The notes: generated by a model from the sequence alone, not told the origin. 10,423 nt of DNA from Porphyromonadaceae bacterium UBA7572 (GCA_002476625.1 DLLC01000056.1:1-10423); one strand, 5' to 3'. Positions 1 to 7,831 are shown, counted from the stretch's first letter. Numbers and translations are program-made.

Positions 1-10
1 GAGATTTGCT

Positions 11-937
11 GTGACAAGAACTGTTTTATCGATTTTGACGGGTGCTGTGGCATTAGCCATTGCGGGCTGTGGCACGGGGATAGAGACTACCACTACGGTG
101 ACCGACAAGGATGTGAAGCGGGTGGAGGAGCATTATGCCTCTGCTTCTGTGCAGTCGTCGCTGACGGTGGCTGCCGACTCTGTGGCGGTGTGGAAGAAGG
201 GTAAGCGGTTTTACGTGACGAACGACCGCATAAGCCTGGTGTTTGACCACTCCGACAAGTACTCGCCCGACCAGCTTCACCTGAAAGGGACGTATCTTTC
301 GTATTTAGGCTATGAATCTGCCAATGCACTTGACAACAGGGCTGTGGTGACGCTTAAATTCTCCGACGGCGTGAATGAGCTGCGCTACGGCACGAACAAG
401 GAACTGTCGGAACTGCCGTCGAGCTATCGAGTGCCGTTTCTTGTTGACGATGACATGGTGATGGGCGTGGCTCGCCAAATTGAGGGAAAAACGCTGTATA
501 TTCGCACGAGGCTATGGTACGACGTGCGCACACAGCAAATGATTGACCGCAGGCAGTACATTGCGGTGAGGGTTGACAGTGTGCTTCCTGGCGACGACGC
601 ACTGCCGCTGAAGGTGGTGTTTACCACGCTCGACACGCACGAACAGGCTATGCTTCGCATTTCCACAGGGAAGACGATGCAGGTGATGAATTTCGACGCA
701 ATGTTCTCGCTTAAAAATCCACGCAATGAATATCCCGACATTACGTCTGAAAACTGGGTTTTGATTACCAGAGGAAAGGTGGCAGAGGGCATGAATAAAG
801 TGGAGTGCCGCCTGGCAAAGGGCGCGCCGAAGCAGATTGTGCGCACGCCGTCGCACGACGGGATGGGGGAGTACTGGTATTATGACGGCGGAGGATTTCT
901 CCATTTTGAAGACGGCATATTAAAGCAGTTTAGATGA
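11..937 (+). CDS. Putative lipoprotein of unknown function
   Basis: I do not recognise this 308-residue protein. It begins with GTG and has a clear lipoprotein signal: a basic N-terminus (T-R-T), a hydrophobic stretch at about residues 5-18 and a lipobox I-A-G-C with Cys20 as the expected lipidated residue. The frame is open to the left window edge, so a start further upstream cannot be excluded, but the signal peptide fits this one. Residues after Cys20 are Gly/Thr-rich (G-T-G-I-E-T-T-T-T) with no acidic run next to the Cys, so the Bacteroidetes surface-export signal is not evident; retention in the periplasm is an inference. The mature part is soluble-looking and alternates polar and hydrophobic residues, suggesting beta structure, with a Gly/Tyr-rich C-terminus (residues 283-297). 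It overlaps the next gene in an ATGA junction, so the two are probably co-translated. Existence of the gene is well supported; function is unknown. Confidence 0.82.
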   Translation: MTRTVLSILTGAVALAIAGCGTGIETTTTVTDKDVKRVEEHYASASVQSSLTVAADSVAVWKKGKRFYVTNDRISLVFDHSDKYSPDQLHLKGTYLSYLGYESANALDNRAVVTLKFSDGVNELRYGTNKELSELPSSYRVPFLVDDDMVMGVARQIEGKTLYIRTRLWYDVRTQQMIDRRQYIAVRVDSVLPGDDALPLKVVFTTLDTHEQAMLRISTGKTMQVMNFDAMFSLKNPRNEYPDITSENWVLITRGKVAEGMNKVECRLAKGAPKQIVRTPSHDGMGEYWYYDGGGFLHFEDGILKQFR

Positions 938-1746
938 TGGATTCAGAAACGCTTGAAATAGAATTCCTTGGCACAGGCACATCGACTGGTGTTCCGTCGA
1001 TAGGCTGCCAGTGTGAAGTGTGCCGCTCGCATGATCCGAAGGACAACAGGCTGCGCACCTCCGCCATCGTGAGGTATAAAGGGGTGAGGATACTGATAGA
1101 CTGTGGCCCTGATTTCCGTCAGCAAATACTGCGTGCGTCGTCGCTTGAGCTTGACGCGCTGCTCTTGACACATATCCACTACGATCATGTGGCAGGAATG
1201 GACGATTTGCGGGCTTACTGCATGACCGACGCTTTTCCTGTATATGCGCGACCCGAAGTGAACTGCCAGTTGCGCATCAGTATGCCGTATTGCTTTACCG
1301 ACAAGCTATACCCGGGTGTGCCGCTACTTGATTTGATCGACATAGGGCCGCAACCGTTTATGGTGCGGGGCGTGAAGGTGACGCCTATTCCGGTGATGCA
1401 CGGCAAGATGCTTATCAACGGCTATCGAATTGGCCCGCTTGCCTATATCACAGACTGCTCCTATATATCTCCTGAAGAAATAGAGAAACTGAAAGGAATA
1501 CCGCTGCTTGTAATCAATGCGCTCCGTTATCAGCCCCACCATAGCCACATGACAGTGGCTGAGGCATTAGAGGTGGTGAGAAAAGTGGCTCCAGAGAGGG
1601 CTTACTTTATTCACATGAGCCACGGGATCGGGCTTCACGCCTGGGCCGAAGCACAGCTTCCGCCAAACACCCATTTTGCCTACGACACGCTTATCGTGCG
1701 CACGCATACCCGTGGCGCTCATGTGGATGCCTGCTCAAATGAGTGA
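934..1746 (+). CDS. MBL-fold metallohydrolase, PhnP-like phosphodiesterase family
   Basis: A 270-residue metallo-beta-lactamase-fold hydrolase. The N-terminus has G-T-G-T-S-T-G-V-P (13-21) followed by C25-x-C27-x2-C30. The dinuclear metal motif H80-x-H82-x-D84-H85 follows, then H156 (M-H-G-K), D174 and H227-x2-H230 near the C-terminus. These match the pattern known for PhnP: catalytic ligands from HxHxDH, His, Asp and His, plus a structural zinc held by three Cys and a His. PhnP hydrolyses a cyclic ribose phosphate in phosphonate breakdown, but no phn genes are present here, so the true substrate is open; a cyclic nucleotide or other phosphodiester is an inference. ATG codons at 934 and 937 are both possible starts; 934 gives a 4-nt overlap with the stop of the lipoprotein gene. 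A terminator hairpin follows 31 nt after the stop. Confidence 0.88.
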   Translation: MMDSETLEIEFLGTGTSTGVPSIGCQCEVCRSHDPKDNRLRTSAIVRYKGVRILIDCGPDFRQQILRASSLELDALLLTHIHYDHVAGMDDLRAYCMTDAFPVYARPEVNCQLRISMPYCFTDKLYPGVPLLDLIDIGPQPFMVRGVKVTPIPVMHGKMLINGYRIGPLAYITDCSYISPEEIEKLKGIPLLVINALRYQPHHSHMTVAEALEVVRKVAPERAYFIHMSHGIGLHAWAEAQLPPNTHFAYDTLIVRTHTRGAHVDACSNE

Positions 1747-1776
1747 ATACAAATGAATACAAATGAATAAGAATGA
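1741..1776. repeat. Short 10-bp tandem repeat
   Basis: About 3.6 copies of the unit AAATGAATAC follow one another: GAGTGAATAC, AAATGAATAC, AAATGAATAA and the start of a fourth. The first copy contains the stop codon of the MBL hydrolase gene. The array lies directly before the terminator hairpin. It is probably slippage-prone low-complexity sequence with no clear role. Confidence 0.6.
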
Positions 1777-1777
1777 T

Positions 1778-1809
1778 AAAACAAGGTTTGCGTTAAAATC
1801 TTGTTTTTT
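1778..1809 (+). terminator. Rho-independent terminator after the MBL hydrolase gene
   Basis: AAAACAAGGTTT (1778-1789) pairs with AAATCTTGTTTT (1796-1807) as a 12-bp stem with one G-U pair, enclosing a 6-nt loop (GCGTTA). The T-run at 1804-1809 partly forms the 3' arm. This A-tract, hairpin and T-tract layout fits an intrinsic terminator separating the lipoprotein-hydrolase unit from dxr. The stem is AT-rich, so its strength is moderate. Confidence 0.7.
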
Positions 1810-1835
1810 ATGCATAAAATGCCGTGTGAATGCAC

Positions 1836-1843
1836 TATCTTTG
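1836..1843 (+). promoter_or_regulatory. Bacteroidetes -7 promoter element upstream of dxr
   Basis: TATCTTTG matches the Bacteroidetes housekeeping -7 consensus TAnnTTTG exactly and ends 26 nt before the dxr start codon, which would leave a leader of about 20 nt. No good TTTG/TTG -33 element sits at the usual 17-23 bp spacing, because that position is AT-rich sequence following the terminator. The exact -7 match and its location right after a terminator make promoter function likely but not certain. Confidence 0.6.
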
Positions 1844-1869
1844 TAAATTGAATAAAACGGATTTTTCTT

Positions 1870-3027
1870 GTGGAAGAAATTAGAAATATAGCTATTTTGG
1901 GTAGCACCGGTTCGATAGGACGGCAGACGCTCGATATCGTGAGCGAATATCCCGACCTGTTTCGGGCTTGGACTCTGGTGGCTAATAATAGTGCAGATTT
2001 GCTTATTGAGCAGGCGCTGAAATATCACCCCCATACGGTGGTGATTGCCAATGAGGCGCACTATCAAAAGGTGTGCGACGCACTGTCGCAAACAGGTATT
2101 GAGGTGCTCACCGGCGATACGGCTGTGGCTGAATGTGTAACAGCGCCAGAGATCGACACCGTGGTGACAGCCATGGTGGGCTACAGCGGTCTTGCCCCCA
2201 CAATAAAAGCGATAGGGGCTGGCAAAAAAATAGCCTTGGCCAACAAAGAGACCCTCGTGGTGGCAGGCGACCTTATCACGCGCTTGCTGAAGTCGTCGGC
2301 TTCGGTGCTTTATCCTGTGGACTCAGAGCATGGTGCTTTCTATCAGTGCCTGGTGGGTGAGCGTCATCAAGACATCAACAAACTGATACTTACTGCGTCT
2401 GGCGGTCCTTTCCGTACATTCTCAAAGGAGAAGTTGGCAGATGTGACTGCTGCCGATGCTTTGAAGCACCCCAACTGGAGTATGGGAGCAAAAATCACCA
2501 TCGATTCTGCTACGATGATGAACAAGGGCTTTGAGATGATAGAGGCCAAGTGGCTTTACGATGTGCCACAGCACGACATCGAAATCGTGGTGCATCCGCA
2601 GTCGATAGTGCATTCGATGGTGGAATTCAAGGATGGCTCCATTAAGGCGCAGTTGGGGCTGCCCGATATGCGCCTGCCTATCAGGTATGCATTAGGCTTG
2701 CCCGGACGATTGGCTTCATCGTGCAAGAAAATGACTGTGGACGACTATTGCAGCCTTACTTTTGAACGCCCGGATTTCGACAAGTTTCCATTGCTTCAAA
2801 CCGCCTATGAGGCCGCCGACCGCGGTGGCAATGCCTCCTGTGTGATGAATGCCGCCAACGAAATAGCCGTGGCAGCCTTCCTGAAGAGTGAAATTAAATT
2901 TACTGACATCTATAAAATCATTGAGCGTACGCTCGCCTGGGCACCGTATGTGGGCACTCCGTCATACGACGACTATGTGAGTAGCAATGCCGAAGCGCGC
3001 GCCTATGCGTCATCATTAATCAAGTAA
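1870..3027 (+). CDS. dxr: 1-deoxy-D-xylulose 5-phosphate reductoisomerase
   Basis: Catalyses the NADPH- and metal-dependent conversion of 1-deoxy-D-xylulose 5-phosphate to 2-C-methyl-D-erythritol 4-phosphate, the first committed step of the MEP isoprenoid pathway, in the cytoplasm. The 385-residue length is typical. Visible motifs are the NADPH-binding G-S-T-G-S-I-G (11-17), N125-K-E-T, the metal-binding D151-S-E153, A-S-G-G-P-F (176-181), the M-M-N-K-G-F-E segment ending in the third metal ligand E222, and H-P-Q-S (242-245). The start is GTG: an in-frame TGA at 1849-1851 excludes an earlier start, and no ATG precedes the nucleotide-binding motif. It heads a run of closely spaced genes, with rseP 10 nt downstream, a pairing common in Bacteroidetes. 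Confidence 0.97.
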   Translation: MEEIRNIAILGSTGSIGRQTLDIVSEYPDLFRAWTLVANNSADLLIEQALKYHPHTVVIANEAHYQKVCDALSQTGIEVLTGDTAVAECVTAPEIDTVVTAMVGYSGLAPTIKAIGAGKKIALANKETLVVAGDLITRLLKSSASVLYPVDSEHGAFYQCLVGERHQDINKLILTASGGPFRTFSKEKLADVTAADALKHPNWSMGAKITIDSATMMNKGFEMIEAKWLYDVPQHDIEIVVHPQSIVHSMVEFKDGSIKAQLGLPDMRLPIRYALGLPGRLASSCKKMTVDDYCSLTFERPDFDKFPLLQTAYEAADRGGNASCVMNAANEIAVAAFLKSEIKFTDIYKIIERTLAWAPYVGTPSYDDYVSSNAEARAYASSLIK

Positions 3028-3037
3028 ACGATAAGAA

Positions 3038-4486
3038 ATGAGTACATTTTGGTTAAAAGCATTTGAATTAATACTTTCACTGAGCCTGCTTGTCTTTATC
3101 CATGAGCTTGGCCACTATATGTGGGCAAGAATATTTGGAGTGAAAGTAGAAAAATTCTACCTTTTTTTCAATCCATGGATCACGCTTTTTGCATGGTGCC
3201 CAAAGACAAAAATAATTAGCGTGCTGCGCACCAGTAAAGGTTCCGTGTATGAAACGAAACCGACGGAAGCTGAAGGCGAAACTTCGACAACGGAAGTAAA
3301 GGGCAACGAGAAAGCCACCTGGCGCGACACGGAATATGGCCTCGGCTGGCTTCCTTTGGGCGGCTATTGCGCTATTGCCGGTATGATTGACGAAACCCAG
3401 GGCGCAGAAAAACTTGCTGCGGAGCCACAGCCATGGGAATTTCGCACGCAGGCCACTTGGAAAAGGCTACTGATAATGATAGGTGGCGTGCTCAATAATT
3501 TTCTGCTCGCCATAGTCATTTATGCCGGTATGGTGTGGTACTGGGGCGAACAGTATTTGCCCTTCACGAGCGCAACAGAAGGCATCGCCTACAGCGATAC
3601 AGCTCACAAGGTGGGTTTTCTCGACAATGATATTCCGCTTACAGCCGATGGCGAATCGGTGCGTTACTTCGATGCCGACCAGCTGAAAATAGCCATGGCC
3701 AAGGAGGTGAAGGTGCTTCGTGGCAAGGCCGACACTGTGAGTATTTCCATTCCTTCTAAATTTGTGCTGAAAGTGAACGATGACCTTGAAAAAGGCGAAC
3801 CATTTATGATGTGCAATGTGCCCACAGTGGTGAAGACCACAATGCCAGGCACGGGCGCGGAGAAGGCCGGGCTACAAAGCGGCGACAAACTTGTGGCCGT
3901 GAACGGCGTGGCTACACCATCGTTCTCTAAATTTACAGAGCAGCTCAAGAGCAACAGCGGAAAGAAAGTGACATTGAAACTTGAGCGGGGCGGAAAGGCG
4001 ATGACCGTCAATGCCGATGTAGACTCTGATGGAAAATTGGGCTTTGAGGCCATTGCTGATGTGTCGAAGCTGTTTAAAACCGAGCAGCACAGCTATTCAC
4101 TGTTGCAGTCTATTCCACGCGGCATGGAAATGGGGTGCACACAGCTTGTGAGCTATGTGAAGGCTTTCAAGACCGTGTTTTCAAAAGAAGGAGCGAAAAA
4201 CTTGGGCGGATTCGGTTCGATAGGCCATATTTTCCCCGAAACGTGGGACTGGTACAGTTTTTGGAGCATCACGGCGTTTTTGTCGGTGATTTTGGCCTTT
4301 ATGAACATTCTGCCAATACCTGCGCTTGATGGCGGGCATGTGCTGTTTTTGCTTTTCGAAATGATAACCCGTCGAAAGCCAAGCGAGAAGTTTATGGAGT
4401 GGGCGCAAACAGCGGGCATGGTGTTCTTGATAGCCTTGCTGCTGTTTGCCAATGCAAATGATATTTACCGATTCTTTATCAAATAA
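3038..4486 (+). CDS. rseP: RseP-type site-2 intramembrane zinc metalloprotease
   Basis: A 482-residue S2P-family (M50) protease that cuts substrates within the inner membrane; E. coli RseP cleaves the anti-sigma factor RseA and leftover signal peptides. TM1 (about 7-24) carries the zinc motif H22-E-L-G-H26. A GGY-containing segment (108-110) corresponds to the membrane-reentrant beta-loop. Other hydrophobic segments lie at about 143-168, 405-424 and 455-472. The C-terminal N-I-L-P-I-P-A-L-D-G-G-H (423-434) contributes the third metal ligand, D431. A PDZ domain is visible around 262-340 (G-T-G-A-E-K-A-G-L-Q-S-G-D), with a more degenerate one at about 178-255. A charged Thr/Glu/Lys-rich stretch at about residues 55-96 looks inserted between TM1 and the beta-loop. 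It lies 10 nt after dxr and 3 nt before the methyltransferase gene. No sigma/anti-sigma pair is in view, so substrates are unknown. Confidence 0.95.
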   Translation: MSTFWLKAFELILSLSLLVFIHELGHYMWARIFGVKVEKFYLFFNPWITLFAWCPKTKIISVLRTSKGSVYETKPTEAEGETSTTEVKGNEKATWRDTEYGLGWLPLGGYCAIAGMIDETQGAEKLAAEPQPWEFRTQATWKRLLIMIGGVLNNFLLAIVIYAGMVWYWGEQYLPFTSATEGIAYSDTAHKVGFLDNDIPLTADGESVRYFDADQLKIAMAKEVKVLRGKADTVSISIPSKFVLKVNDDLEKGEPFMMCNVPTVVKTTMPGTGAEKAGLQSGDKLVAVNGVATPSFSKFTEQLKSNSGKKVTLKLERGGKAMTVNADVDSDGKLGFEAIADVSKLFKTEQHSYSLLQSIPRGMEMGCTQLVSYVKAFKTVFSKEGAKNLGGFGSIGHIFPETWDWYSFWSITAFLSVILAFMNILPIPALDGGHVLFLLFEMITRRKPSEKFMEWAQTAGMVFLIALLLFANANDIYRFFIK

Positions 4487-4489
4487 CAG

Positions 4490-5668
4490 ATGGTTTATAA
4501 ACGAGTGATATTAAAGCGGGGCAAAGAGGAGTCGCTCAAGCGGTTTCACCCTTGGGTGTTCTCTGGGGCAATTGCCCGTATGGACAATATAGAAGAAGGC
4601 GACCTTGTCACGGTGTATGACCACGAAGGAAATCTCATAGGCAATGGTCATTACCAGATAGGAAGCATTGCTGTGCGCATTCTCACATTCGATGACACGG
4701 AGATTGACTCCGCCTTTTTTGTGAAACGCCTCACTGAGGCCTACAAGGTGCGCGAGGCGTTGGGGCTGATGCGCCCCGACAACAATGCTTTTCGCCTGGT
4801 GCATGGCGAAGGAGATTTTCTGCCAGGGCTTGTGGTGGATGTGTATGGCTCCACAGCGGTGATGCAGGCGCATTCTCCTGGCATGCACTTCGCGCGTAAT
4901 CTTATAGCCGATGCGCTAACGCGCTTGCCTGGTGGGCTGGTGAAAAATGTGTACTACAAGAGCGAAACCACCTTGCCATACAAGGCGCAGCTTGACCCAC
5001 AAAACGAGTATATTGTCGGAGCGTATGACACAGATGAGGCGATGGAGAATGGATTGAAATTCCATGTGGACTGGCTACGAGGACAGAAAACGGGGTTCTT
5101 TGTGGATCAGAGAGAAAACCGGTCGCTTCTTGAGCATTATGCCAAAGGACGAAAGGTGCTGAACATGTTCTGCTACACGGGCGGCTTTTCGTTTTACGCT
5201 CTTCGGGGCGGCGCCGAGCTTGTTCACTCCGTGGATAGTTCAGCAAAGGCCATCTCACTGACAGATGCAAATGTGGAATTGAATTTTCCGGGCAGCGATA
5301 GGCACCAGTCGTTTGCCGTAGATGCTTTTAAGTATCTTGATGAAATGGGCAGCGACTACGACCTCATCGTGCTCGACCCCCCAGCCTTTGCAAAGCACAA
5401 GAGCGCCTTGCGCAACGCCCTAATTGGCTACCGCAAGCTCAATGCAAAGGCTTTTGAAAAAATTAAATCCGGAGGAATATTGTTCACGTTTTCATGTTCG
5501 CAGGCAGTGAACAAGGAGCAGTTTCGTCTGGCAGTGTTCAGTGCGGCTGCTATTTCCAAGCGAAAGGTGCGCATTTTGCACCAACTCACTCAACCCGCCG
5601 ACCATCCTATCAACATTTACCATCCAGAGGGAGAATACTTGAAGGGACTGGTTTTATATGTAGAATAA
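4490..5668 (+). CDS. RlmI-like 23S rRNA cytosine-C5 methyltransferase
   Basis: A 392-residue class I SAM-dependent RNA methyltransferase of the RlmI family; E. coli RlmI (396 residues) makes m5C1962 in 23S rRNA. The N-terminal 75 residues resemble a PUA RNA-binding domain, beginning with the family-typical L-K-R-G-K-E-E-S and H-P-W-V-F-S-G. A central EEHEE-like region leads to G-Q-K-T-G-F-F-V-D-Q-R-E-N (198-210). The SAM-binding motif I follows as N-M-F-C-Y-T-G-G-F-S (225-234), motif IV is D296-P-P-A-F, and motif VI is S-C-S-Q with C336 as the probable catalytic cysteine. It starts 3 nt after the rseP stop, so it is almost certainly co-transcribed and perhaps translationally coupled. The family call is firm; the exact target nucleotide is inferred from E. 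coli. Confidence 0.92.
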   Translation: MVYKRVILKRGKEESLKRFHPWVFSGAIARMDNIEEGDLVTVYDHEGNLIGNGHYQIGSIAVRILTFDDTEIDSAFFVKRLTEAYKVREALGLMRPDNNAFRLVHGEGDFLPGLVVDVYGSTAVMQAHSPGMHFARNLIADALTRLPGGLVKNVYYKSETTLPYKAQLDPQNEYIVGAYDTDEAMENGLKFHVDWLRGQKTGFFVDQRENRSLLEHYAKGRKVLNMFCYTGGFSFYALRGGAELVHSVDSSAKAISLTDANVELNFPGSDRHQSFAVDAFKYLDEMGSDYDLIVLDPPAFAKHKSALRNALIGYRKLNAKAFEKIKSGGILFTFSCSQAVNKEQFRLAVFSAAAISKRKVRILHQLTQPADHPINIYHPEGEYLKGLVLYVE

Positions 5669-5689
5669 ATAATTAACCCAACACAGATT

Positions 5690-7711
5690 ATGAAGAAAAC
5701 CATTATCGCCGCTGCTTTGGCGGCACTGGCTTCAACAGCAACTATGGCACAAGGTAACAAATTCGACTACAATGTGGATCGATTTGCCGACATTCAGGTG
5801 CTTCGCTATCAGGTGCCTGGCTTTGAGAACCTTTCGTTGAAACAAAAGAAACTGGTTTATTATCTCACAGAGGCAGCCTTGCAGGGCCGTGACATTCTCA
5901 CAGACCAGAACTGCAAGTATAACCTACAAGTGCGGCAAACTTTGGAGGCTATTTACACCAGCTTCAAGGGCAACAAAAATTCCGAAGAGTTTAAGGCTTT
6001 GGAAAAGTATCTGAAGCAAGTGTGGTTTGCCAATGGCATTCATCACCATTATTCTAAAGATAAGTTCACGCCAGAGTTTTCACAAATGTTCTTTAATGCC
6101 CAGGTCAGCGCTTTGCCAAAATCTAAACTGCCACTGGTAAAAGGGCAGACAAAGGCTTCGTTTATCAAAGTGATGGACAGGGTGATTTTCGACAAGACTT
6201 TCATGGCTAAAAGCGTGAACCTTGCCGCTGGTCAGGACCTGATTACCACCTCGGCTAACAATCTTTATGAGGGTGTGACTCAAAAAGAGGTGGAGGATTA
6301 CTACAAGGCCATTAAAGACCCCAACGACAAGACCCCAATCTCCTACGGGCTGAATGCTAAAGTTGTGAAAGAAAATGGCAAAGTTGTGGAGAAAGTGTAT
6401 AAGGTGGGCGGCCTTTACTCTGCCGCAATAGAGCGGATTGTGGCTAACCTGAAAGAGGCGATGAAATATGCGGAGAATGACGGGCAAAAGGCCTACATTC
6501 AGAAGTTGATAGACTTTTATGTGACAGGCTCATTGCGCACATTTGATGAGTACTCTATTCTTTGGGCGCAGGAGACGAAAAGTGATGTGGACTTTGTCAA
6601 CGGCTTTATCGAAAATTACGGCGACCCATTGTCGATGACTGGCGCTTGGGAGGGGATGGTGAACTTCCGCAATCAAGAAGCGTCGCACCGCACATCACTC
6701 ATCAGCGCCAATGCGCAGTATTTCGAGGACGCTTCGCCTATCGACGACCGCTTCAAGAAGAAGAATGTGAAGGGCGTGAGCGCTAAAGTGATTACTGCTG
6801 CCATCTTGGCGGGCGACAGCTATCCTTCCACTCCTATCGGCATCAATCTCCCCAACAGCAACTGGATTCGCTCGCAGTATGGCTCTAAATCGGTTACTAT
6901 TGAAAATATCACCGACGCTTATGATGAAGTGGCAAACGGCACGGGGTTCAATGAGGAGTTCGCTTACAGCAATGTGGAGGTGGAATTGATGAAAAAATAT
7001 TTGACACTCGCCGACAAACTCCACACCGACCTTCACGAATGCTTGGGCCATGCTTCCGGACAAATGCTTCCCGGTGTGGACGTGGGCCTACTTAAAAACT
7101 ATCGTTCAACATTGGAAGAGGGCCGTGCCGATTTGTTCGCCTTATATCACATGGCCGACCCCAAACTGCTTGAGTTAGGCATTTTCAAGGAACCTGACAC
7201 TTATAAAGCCGAATATTATAAGTATATTATGAATGGTTTGCTCACTCAGCTCACTCGCATAGAGCCAGGTAAGAATATTGAGGAGGCGCACATGCGTAAC
7301 CGTAAGTTTGTGAGCGAATGGTGCTATCAGCATGGCAAGGCCGACAATGTGATTGAATATGTGAAACGCGACGGTAAGACTTATATTCGCATCAATGATT
7401 ATGAAAAGCTCCATCAACTCTTTGGAAAACTCCTTGCAGAAGTGCAGCGCATTAAGAGTGAAGGCGACTTTGAGGCAGGTCGTGAGCTGGTGGAAACCTA
7501 TGGAGTGAAGGTTGATCCTGAAATACATAAAGAGATACTTGAGCGTTATGCTAAATTAAATATCGCACCCTATAAGGGATTTGTGAATCCTCGTTACACA
7601 TTGGTTAAAGACAAGAATGGTGACATCACAGATGTAAAAATCACTTACGGTGAAGGCTATGCACAGCAGATGCTTCGTTATAGCCGTGATTACTCACCGC
7701 TCACGAAATGA
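5690..7711 (+). CDS. Dipeptidyl peptidase III (M49), exported
   Basis: A 673-residue zinc exopeptidase that removes dipeptides from the N-terminus of short peptides. The M49 hallmarks are present: H449-E-C-L-G-H454 (the HEXXGH motif, with E450 catalytic) and E476-E-G-R-A-D481 (the EEXRAD motif, with E477 the third zinc ligand). Length and the HECLGH variant match the characterised Bacteroides thetaiotaomicron enzyme. Residues 1-20 form a signal peptide (K-K, a hydrophobic Ala-rich core, then T-M-A before Q21) with no lipobox Cys, so cleavage by signal peptidase I and a periplasmic location are inferred. Many eukaryotic family members are cytosolic. It starts 21 nt after the methyltransferase gene and is probably the last gene of the dxr operon, with a hairpin terminator about 120 nt downstream. 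Periplasmic peptide processing for nutrition or turnover is a reasonable inference. Confidence 0.95.
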   Translation: MKKTIIAAALAALASTATMAQGNKFDYNVDRFADIQVLRYQVPGFENLSLKQKKLVYYLTEAALQGRDILTDQNCKYNLQVRQTLEAIYTSFKGNKNSEEFKALEKYLKQVWFANGIHHHYSKDKFTPEFSQMFFNAQVSALPKSKLPLVKGQTKASFIKVMDRVIFDKTFMAKSVNLAAGQDLITTSANNLYEGVTQKEVEDYYKAIKDPNDKTPISYGLNAKVVKENGKVVEKVYKVGGLYSAAIERIVANLKEAMKYAENDGQKAYIQKLIDFYVTGSLRTFDEYSILWAQETKSDVDFVNGFIENYGDPLSMTGAWEGMVNFRNQEASHRTSLISANAQYFEDASPIDDRFKKKNVKGVSAKVITAAILAGDSYPSTPIGINLPNSNWIRSQYGSKSVTIENITDAYDEVANGTGFNEEFAYSNVEVELMKKYLTLADKLHTDLHECLGHASGQMLPGVDVGLLKNYRSTLEEGRADLFALYHMADPKLLELGIFKEPDTYKAEYYKYIMNGLLTQLTRIEPGKNIEEAHMRNRKFVSEWCYQHGKADNVIEYVKRDGKTYIRINDYEKLHQLFGKLLAEVQRIKSEGDFEAGRELVETYGVKVDPEIHKEILERYAKLNIAPYKGFVNPRYTLVKDKNGDITDVKITYGEGYAQQMLRYSRDYSPLTK

Positions 7712-7741
7712 CACAATTAGCCGTTGATTACATTTTGTAAG

Positions 7742-7778
7742 GGATAGAGTAGACTATCCATAGTGCGTATGGTAGATA
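7742..7778 (+). other. Overlapping, mutually exclusive hairpins in the DPP III 3' region
   Basis: GGATAG (7742-7747) pairs perfectly with CTATCC (7754-7759) around a 6-nt loop. The second arm can instead pair downstream: CCATA (7758-7762) with TATGG (7768-7772) around GTGCG, extended by CTATC (7754-7758) with GATAG (7774-7778) across a short bulge, sharing position 7758 between the two options. The two folds compete for the same bases. This could be a 3' UTR structure or part of a small RNA, but the stems are short and chance is possible. Confidence 0.35.
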
Positions 7779-7831
7779 GTGGCCGAGCTAAATACCGTTT
7801 GCATTTTAATTTACTTCACTCATTTTATAGT

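Noticed and set aside
424..846. 140-codon open frame on the minus strand opposite the lipoprotein gene
   Set aside because: It lies wholly inside a well-supported + strand gene with a lipobox, has an unstructured Ser/Cys/Arg-rich composition and shows no family motif.
1801..1843. TTG at 1801-1803 as the -33 box of the dxr promoter
   Set aside because: The spacer to TATCTTTG would be 32 bp, beyond the usual 17-23 bp, and the TTG forms part of the terminator stem.
2133..2360. 75-codon + strand frame inside dxr
   Set aside because: It sits in another frame of dxr, whose conserved motifs continue uninterrupted through this region.
6080..6487. 135-codon minus-strand frame opposite DPP III
   Set aside because: It is antisense to a confidently identified M49 peptidase; its His/Phe-rich composition is typical of a complementary-strand shadow.
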